Source: Streptomyces atroolivaceus (lineage in GTDB: Bacteria > Actinomycetota > Actinomycetes > Streptomycetales > Streptomycetaceae). From it: a stretch of 64,000 nucleotides of DNA. The notes under the pieces were generated by a model that searched no databases, had not been told where the DNA came from, and saw nothing but the letters and a program-made list of their open reading frames with translations. Made by a program: the position numbers and the translations under genes. Positions 59,023-64,000 of the stretch are shown here, piece after piece; positions within the stretch are counted from its first letter, which is position 1, and each line of letters opens with the position of its first letter. The stretch covers positions 1,240,001 to 1,304,000 of the forward strand of contig NZ_JNXG01000002.1 in assembly GCF_000717025.1 (NCBI RefSeq). The letters are read 5' to 3'.

Positions 59023-59748
59023 GTGAAACTTCCCAGTTTCGGTGTCGGTGACAGCCTGGTGCGGGCGACGCTCGCCATCCACCAGCCGCCGATCGGCAGC
59101 AGCACCAGGCCCGGTGCGCTCATGAAGACGTTCAACTTCGACTTCAACCCGTCCCAGCTGTCGCTGACCCGCAGAGCCCAGTGGAAGACCACGCCCACAG
59201 CTGCGGTGCGGGACGGTGCCGTCCCGGAGTTCATGGGGCCCGAGCCCCGGGAGATGACGGTGGAGATCTTCCTCGACCGCTCCGACGACCCGGACAGCAA
59301 CGACGTGCGCAAGAAGGTCGAAGCCCTCTTCTCCTGCTGCGAGACGACCACCGCCAGCATCGCGGCGAAGCAGCCGTCGACCCCGTGGGTGGTCTTCGAG
59401 TGGGGTGCCTTCTCCACTGCCCGCTTCAACGCGTACGTCAGCTCCGTCGAGGCCCAGTACACCCTCTTCAACACCAACGGAATGCCGATCCGGGCCGTCT
59501 GCCAGGTGAACCTGCACGAGATCCCGAGCAGCACGCCCGGCCAGAACCCCACCTCCGGCGCGCTCACCAGCCGCCGGGTGCACCGGGTCGTGGCCGGCGA
59601 CTCGCTCCCGCTCCTCGCATGGCGCGAGTACGGAGACGCCACGGTGTGGCGCACGATCGCCGAGGCCAACGACATCGACGACCCGAAGGCGCTGACGCCC
59701 GGTGTCGAACTGATGCTTCCGGCCGCGGAAGAGGTCGGCGCCGGATGA
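59023..59748 (+). CDS. CIS LysM-domain baseplate protein (Pvc7-like)
   Basis: A 241-residue protein with an N-terminal baseplate-hub domain (MKTFNFDFNPSQLSLTRRAQ; EPREMTVEIFLDRSDDPDSN). A C-terminal LysM module covers about 185-235 (VHRVVAGDSLPLLAWREYGD, then LTPGVELMLP). In CIS, this protein binds the tube-baseplate junction near the spike. GTG 59023 is four bases after the preceding stop. The stop overlaps the VgrG-like start (ATGA). Confidence 0.92.
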   Translation: MKLPSFGVGDSLVRATLAIHQPPIGSSTRPGALMKTFNFDFNPSQLSLTRRAQWKTTPTAAVRDGAVPEFMGPEPREMTVEIFLDRSDDPDSNDVRKKVEALFSCCETTTASIAAKQPSTPWVVFEWGAFSTARFNAYVSSVEAQYTLFNTNGMPIRAVCQVNLHEIPSSTPGQNPTSGALTSRRVHRVVAGDSLPLLAWREYGDATVWRTIAEANDIDDPKALTPGVELMLPAAEEVGAG

Positions 59749-61577
59749 GCGACATCGGCTTCTCCAACGTCCTCACGGTGCAGATCGCCGGCACGAAGCT
59801 CAGGTCCCCGGAGGACAAGAAGCTGGTGGCGGGCCGCGTCGACTTCGGCGCGGGGGTGCCGGGCGCCTTCCAGCTCACCTTCCGTGACGACAAGAAGGAC
59901 ATCCTCGCCAAGCTGAACGTCGAGATCGGCGCGCCGGTGGTCATCACGCCCCTCTCGGACGGCAAGGGCACGCCGCTGATCACCGCGGAGGTCACCGCCC
60001 TGGAGACCGACTACGACCGCACCGGTACCTTCACCGTCATCCGTGGTTACGACAAGGGCCACCGCATGCTCCGGCAGCGCAGGGTGGCGGCGTACAAGAA
60101 CAAGACCGCCACCGAGATCGCGGTCGAACTGGCCCGCAAGAACGGCATTCCGATGGGGAAGACCCAGCGGACCAAGGGGCAGTACGAGTTCATCAGTCAG
60201 GCCAACGTCACCGACTGGGACTTCGTCCAGCGGCTCGCGGACGAGAACGAGATGGTGATGTCCATCAACTCGAGGGGCAGATTCCAGTTCGTCAAGCGGC
60301 AGCGGGCGGCGCTGGCTCCCCCGGAGAGCACGCCGGGCGGCAAGGGCGCGCTCGTCCTGAAGGGAGGCGAGGAGATCCTGCGCTGCCGCGCTGCGGTCAC
60401 CTCGGCCGACCAGGTGACGGCTGTCGAGGCGCGCGGCTGGAACGTCACCAGCAAACTGCCCCTGGTCTCCAAGGCGCCCGCATCGGACAACTCGGGATTC
60501 GTCATCGGTACGAAGCCGTCAGAGGTGTCCAAGAAGTTCGGCCCGGCCGAACTCGTCGTGACCGACACGCCCTACGACAAGCTCGACGAGGTCAAGCACG
60601 CCGCCGACGCCATGGCGGACGACGTGACCTCCTCCTTCGCCGAGGTGGAGGTCACGGCGCGAGGCAACACCGCCCTGCGTCCGGGCGTCGCCGTCACCCT
60701 CACGGACGTCGGGAAGCCGTTCCAGGGCAAGTACACGGTCACGGCGGCCCGCCACACCTTCGGCGACCAGGAGCACTACGAGACGTTCCTGAACGTCAGC
60801 GGCCGTCAGTGGCGTTCGCTGTACGGGCTCACCTCCGGAGGCGGCGGGGCGGGGTCGGCCGGCCTGCCGAGCGTCGCCAACGCCCTGGTCACCGACATCA
60901 AGGACCCGTTGAGGCAGGGCAGGGTCAAGCTGAGGTTCCCGTGGCTGGACGACATGTACGTCAGCGACTGGACCCGGACCGTCCAGTTCGGCGGGGTCAA
61001 GGGCGGCAGCATGATCTCGCCGGACGTGGACGACGAGGTGCTGGTGGCGTTCGACCGCGGCGCCCTCGACCACCCGTACGTCATCGGCGGCCTCTACAAC
61101 GGCGTCGACAAGCCGGATCCCGTCGACGTGCCGGTGTACGACCCGACGCGCGGGAAGGTCACCAGGCGCACCCTGTCCGACCGCAGCAACAACCGTATCG
61201 ACCTGCTCGACCAGAGCGTCGGCCTCAAGCGCGGGGTGCGGCTCTCCACCGGTGACAACCGGCTCACCATCAACCTGGACCGGACGAAGACCGAGATCGT
61301 CGTGGACAGCAAGGGAAAGGTCTCCATCCGGGGGACCGGCGCCGTGGCCGTCAACGCGGGCGGCAACCTCTCGCTGAACGCGGTGGGTTCCCTGACGATC
61401 CGCAGCGGCGGACCGATGAACATCAACGCGGCGAGCATGAGCCTCAACGCGGCGAGCGCGCTGTCCTTGACCGCGGGGGCCTCCCTGCAGATCACCGCCG
61501 GCATCGACATCGGCCTGAAGGCGGTCAACGTCAAGTCCTTCGGCCTCCTCACCTCCAACCTGAAGCCGGTGATCTGA
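59745..61577 (+). CDS. CIS spike protein, VgrG/Pvc8-like
   Basis: A 610-residue spike. The hub part (about 1-370) resembles gp27/gp5-like VgrG (AAYKNKTATEIAVELARKNG; DWDFVQRLADENEMVMSINS). The OB-fold region is at about 380-470 (DIKDPLRQGRVKLRFPWLDD), and a triple-stranded beta-helix tip runs to the end (INAASMSLNAASALSLTAGA). No PAAR domain is fused and none is seen nearby. ATG 59745 overlaps the previous stop. It sits at the tip of the tube and pierces the target membrane. Confidence 0.93.
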   Translation: MSDIGFSNVLTVQIAGTKLRSPEDKKLVAGRVDFGAGVPGAFQLTFRDDKKDILAKLNVEIGAPVVITPLSDGKGTPLITAEVTALETDYDRTGTFTVIRGYDKGHRMLRQRRVAAYKNKTATEIAVELARKNGIPMGKTQRTKGQYEFISQANVTDWDFVQRLADENEMVMSINSRGRFQFVKRQRAALAPPESTPGGKGALVLKGGEEILRCRAAVTSADQVTAVEARGWNVTSKLPLVSKAPASDNSGFVIGTKPSEVSKKFGPAELVVTDTPYDKLDEVKHAADAMADDVTSSFAEVEVTARGNTALRPGVAVTLTDVGKPFQGKYTVTAARHTFGDQEHYETFLNVSGRQWRSLYGLTSGGGGAGSAGLPSVANALVTDIKDPLRQGRVKLRFPWLDDMYVSDWTRTVQFGGVKGGSMISPDVDDEVLVAFDRGALDHPYVIGGLYNGVDKPDPVDVPVYDPTRGKVTRRTLSDRSNNRIDLLDQSVGLKRGVRLSTGDNRLTINLDRTKTEIVVDSKGKVSIRGTGAVAVNAGGNLSLNAVGSLTIRSGGPMNINAASMSLNAASALSLTAGASLQITAGIDIGLKAVNVKSFGLLTSNLKPVI

Positions 61578-62020
61578 TGGCAGAACAGTTCGTCGGCTCC
61601 GGATGGGCCTTCCCGCTGCGCATCAGTCCCACCGGCGGCATCGCCATGGTCAGCGGGGAGCGCGAGGTCGAGGAGGCCATCAGACTCGTGCTCTCCACCG
61701 CGCCCGGTGAGCGGCCGATGCGCCCCGAATTCGGCTGTGCCATCCACGACATGGTGTTCGCCCCCGTCAACGAGGCGACCGCGGGCCGGATCCAGCACGA
61801 GGTGCACAGTTGCCTGGACCGCTGGGAACCGCGCATCGAGGTGGACGACGTCACGGTGACGGCCGGTGACGAACAGGGCGTGCTCTTCATCGACGTCCGC
61901 TACTCGATCACGGGCACCAACAACCCGCGCAGCCTTGTCTTCCCGTTCTACGTGATCCCCTCCCACGACGGGCCCGAGGGGTCCGGCACGCCCGACGAGC
62001 ACTTTGGAAGCGACCGCTGA
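61577..62020 (+). CDS. CIS baseplate gp25-like protein (Pvc9)
   Basis: A 147-residue gp25/GPW-family baseplate wedge protein. REVEEAIRLVLSTAPGERPM and RPEFGCAIHDMVFAPVNEAT are the conserved core. It nucleates sheath assembly with the baseplate J protein. The ATG at 61577 overlaps the previous stop (TGATG), and its own stop overlaps the next start. Confidence 0.94.
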   Translation: MAEQFVGSGWAFPLRISPTGGIAMVSGEREVEEAIRLVLSTAPGERPMRPEFGCAIHDMVFAPVNEATAGRIQHEVHSCLDRWEPRIEVDDVTVTAGDEQGVLFIDVRYSITGTNNPRSLVFPFYVIPSHDGPEGSGTPDEHFGSDR

Positions 62021-63978
62021 TGGCCCTGCCCTCCCCGAACCTCGACGACCGGCGCTTCCAGCAGTTCGTCGACGACGCCAAGCGCTACATCCAGCAGCGC
62101 GCCCCCGAGTGGACCGACCACAACGTCTCCGACCCGGGCGTGACCCTGGTCGAGACGGTCGCCCACATGGCCGACCAGATCGTGTACCGGCTCAACCGGG
62201 TGCCCGAGAAGAACCACCTCGCGTTCCTGGACCTCATCGGGATCACGCTCTTCCCTCCCTCCGCGGCGCGTGCCGATGTCACGTTCTGGCTGTCGGCGCC
62301 GCAACAGCAGCCCGTCGTGCTGGCGACGGGCACCGAGGTGGCCACGGTGCGTACCCCCACCGAGGACGCGGTGGTCTTCGCCACCGAGCGCGACCTCACG
62401 GTGGTGCCCTGCGAGCTGTCCTACCTCGTGGTCCAGCCGGCCGGTCAGGAAGCGGTCGACCGCACCTCGGACCTCGCCGAGTCCAAGGACGTGCACTGCT
62501 TCACGGAGGCGCCGGTCCCCGGTGACCGCATGCTGTTCGGGCTCAGCGCCGCCGTACCGGAGTGCGTGGTCGTCCTGGAGCTCGACAGCCAGGTGGACGG
62601 TGTCGGTGTCGACCCCAGACAGCCGCCGCTCGCCTGGGAGGCGTGGACCGCCGACGGCTGGATCGGCTGCGACGTCGAACGGGACACCACCGGCGGGCTC
62701 AACCGCCCCGGCGAGGTCGTGCTGCACGTCCCCGGCGGCCACGCGCTCTCCCGCACCGGGCGGCGCGAGGCGGGCTGGCTGCGCTGCCGGGTCACCGAGC
62801 CGGAACAGGGCCAGCCCTTCTACACCACCTCGCCCACCATCCGCTCCGCCGAGGCGTTCAGCATCGGCGGTACCACCGGTGTCGTGCACGCCGAGACGGT
62901 GCGGGACGAGGCGCTGGGGGAGTCCACCGGGCTGCCGGGACACCGCTTGCGGCTGGCCAACAGCCCCGTCGTCGGCGACGCGCAGCCGCTGCTCCTCCAG
63001 GTCGCCGAGCGCGACGGCTGGGTCGACTGGGAGACGGTCGGCCACTTCGCGGCCTCGGGCCCCGACGACCGGCACATCACCCTGGACGCGACCACCGGCG
63101 AAGTCGCCTTCGGCCCGTCCGTTCGCGAGCAGGACGGCACTCTGCGCCAGTACGGGGCCGTACCGCCCAAGGGCGCGCCCATCCGGGCCCGCCGCTACCG
63201 TACGGGCGGCGGGAAGGCGGGCAACGTCGCGAGGGGCGCCATCCAGGTGCTGCGCGACTCGATCCCGTACGTCTCCGACGTCGTCAACCGGGAGGCCGCG
63301 AGCGGCGGGGTCGACGGCGAGACCGTCGAGGAGGCGAAGAGCAGGGCGCCCATCGCGCTGAGTGCGCAGGACCGCGCCGTGACCCTGCGGGACTACGAGG
63401 AACTCGCGCGCCGCGCGGCGCCCGAGACCGCGCGCATCACGTGCCTCGCGGCCGAGCCGGACGAGCACGGCGCGCACGCCGTACGCGTGCTGGTCGTCCC
63501 GCAGGCCGTGTCCGATCCGGGTGGCCGGCTGCGCTTCGAGCAACTCGTCCCCGGAGACGCCCTGCTGGGGCGCATCACCCGGTACCTGGACGAGCGGCGC
63601 CTGATCGGCACCCGACTGGCGGTCGGACCGCCCTTCTACCAGGGTGTGACGGTCGTCGCGACGGTGCACGCCTTCCGCGGCACCGACACCGACCGGGTCA
63701 GGCGGCAGGCGCACGACGCCCTGTACCGCCACCTCGACCCGCTGACCGGGGGAGCCCACGGCACGGGCTGGCCCTTCGGCCGCCCGGTGCAGGCGGGCGA
63801 GGTGTTCGCGGTGCTGCAACGGGTGCCCGGCGTGGAACTGGTCGACGAGGTGCTGCTGCACCCCGCCGACCCGCTCAGCGGCAAGCGCGGCGACCCCACC
63901 GAGCGGATCGATCTCGAACCCCCCGCGCTCGTCTTCTCGTTCGACCACCGTGTCCGGGTGATAGGGGACGCGTCGTGA
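62020..63978 (+). CDS. CIS baseplate J-like protein (Pvc11)
   Basis: A 652-residue baseplate assembly protein of the gpJ/Pvc11 type. It starts MALPSPNLDDRRFQQFVDDA and has the family's WTDHNVSDPGVTLVETVAHM. GNVARGAIQVLRDSIPYVSD and the central EEAKSRAPIALSAQDRAVTL are also typical. The C-terminal (about 490-650) carries the oligomerisation region. It forms the baseplate ring with gp25. The stop overlaps the start of a further gene, so the operon continues. Confidence 0.93.
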   Translation: MALPSPNLDDRRFQQFVDDAKRYIQQRAPEWTDHNVSDPGVTLVETVAHMADQIVYRLNRVPEKNHLAFLDLIGITLFPPSAARADVTFWLSAPQQQPVVLATGTEVATVRTPTEDAVVFATERDLTVVPCELSYLVVQPAGQEAVDRTSDLAESKDVHCFTEAPVPGDRMLFGLSAAVPECVVVLELDSQVDGVGVDPRQPPLAWEAWTADGWIGCDVERDTTGGLNRPGEVVLHVPGGHALSRTGRREAGWLRCRVTEPEQGQPFYTTSPTIRSAEAFSIGGTTGVVHAETVRDEALGESTGLPGHRLRLANSPVVGDAQPLLLQVAERDGWVDWETVGHFAASGPDDRHITLDATTGEVAFGPSVREQDGTLRQYGAVPPKGAPIRARRYRTGGGKAGNVARGAIQVLRDSIPYVSDVVNREAASGGVDGETVEEAKSRAPIALSAQDRAVTLRDYEELARRAAPETARITCLAAEPDEHGAHAVRVLVVPQAVSDPGGRLRFEQLVPGDALLGRITRYLDERRLIGTRLAVGPPFYQGVTVVATVHAFRGTDTDRVRRQAHDALYRHLDPLTGGAHGTGWPFGRPVQAGEVFAVLQRVPGVELVDEVLLHPADPLSGKRGDPTERIDLEPPALVFSFDHRVRVIGDAS

Positions 63979-64000
63979 GCACGGGCGGGAGCACGCGCGG
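63975..64000 (+). CDS. Next CIS gene, start only (partial)
   Basis: A GTG at 63975 overlaps the baseplate J stop (GTGA) and begins MSTGGSTR before the window ends. In related clusters the gene after Pvc11 encodes a Pvc12-like baseplate or tail protein I. Only eight complete codons are visible, so identity is inferred from position. Confidence 0.5.

Noticed and set aside
47709..63978. Prophage interpretation of the phage tail-like genes
   Set aside because: No capsid, portal, terminase, integrase or lysis genes; DUF4255, AAA+ ATPase, LysM and Pvc11-type genes identify a contractile injection system.

Overview
The window reads as chromosomal DNA of a Streptomyces or close relative. The GC content is very high with strongly GC-biased third codon positions, GTG/TTG starts and GGAGG-type ribosome binding sites are common, and ilvBNC-serA, leuB, ilvE and cimA occur in an order I recognise from Streptomyces chromosomes. 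No tRNA, rRNA, CRISPR array or insertion sequence was seen.

Positions 1-22500 are mostly amino-acid metabolism. ilvB-ilvN-ilvC sits behind an attenuator with a 13-residue leader peptide carrying Ile-Leu-Val-Leu. serA follows. A PucR-type regulator is divergent from a proline dehydrogenase and P5C dehydrogenase pair. A GH3 beta-glucosidase is divergent from a TetR regulator. Next come a 42-residue conserved-looking ORF, leuB and ilvE. A compact operon follows: fused urease gamma/beta subunit, a divergent urease alpha subunit lacking the flap cysteine, agmatine deiminase and a second TetR regulator. cimA is preceded by a second attenuator whose leader peptide has tandem Ile codons. CimA, LeuB, IlvBNC and IlvE together suggest threonine-independent isoleucine synthesis via citramalate; leuCD and ilvD lie elsewhere.

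Positions 22500-42000 hold an N-methyl amino acid oxidase, a gene-poor stretch of about 950 bp, and a glycan-utilisation locus. That locus comprises a LacI regulator, an Opp-type ABC importer (lipoprotein, two ATPases, two permeases), a cytoplasmic GH1 beta-glucosidase and a secreted multidomain GH3 enzyme. A perfect 16-bp palindrome lies over the start of the lipoprotein gene and is a good candidate for the LacI operator. After it come a Gly-rich membrane protein, a PPOX flavoprotein, PPK2 and a DUF4097-like lipoprotein.

From about 40500 to the end is a contractile injection system (CIS) locus of the Streptomyces cytoplasmic type. On the minus strand are a DUF4157 candidate cargo protein with an Arg/Ser-rich repeat tail and a 998-residue LuxR-type ATPase regulator. 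Divergent to these are a NarL-like regulator and then the structural genes: DUF4255 cap-type protein, AAA+ ATPase, sheath, tube, a 160-residue tail assembly protein, a 52-residue protein, a 1293-residue disordered protein with repeated VQR motifs, a second tube, LysM protein, VgrG-like spike, gp25 and baseplate J. The operon runs off the right edge. One membrane-anchored Ig-like/peptidoglycan-binding-like protein is encoded on the opposite strand inside the cluster, and its frame runs 370 bp antisense into the ATPase gene. The most unusual items are the DUF4157/SR-tail protein, the VQR-repeat protein, a six-copy octanucleotide repeat upstream of the second tube gene, and the divergent urease with agmatine deiminase.
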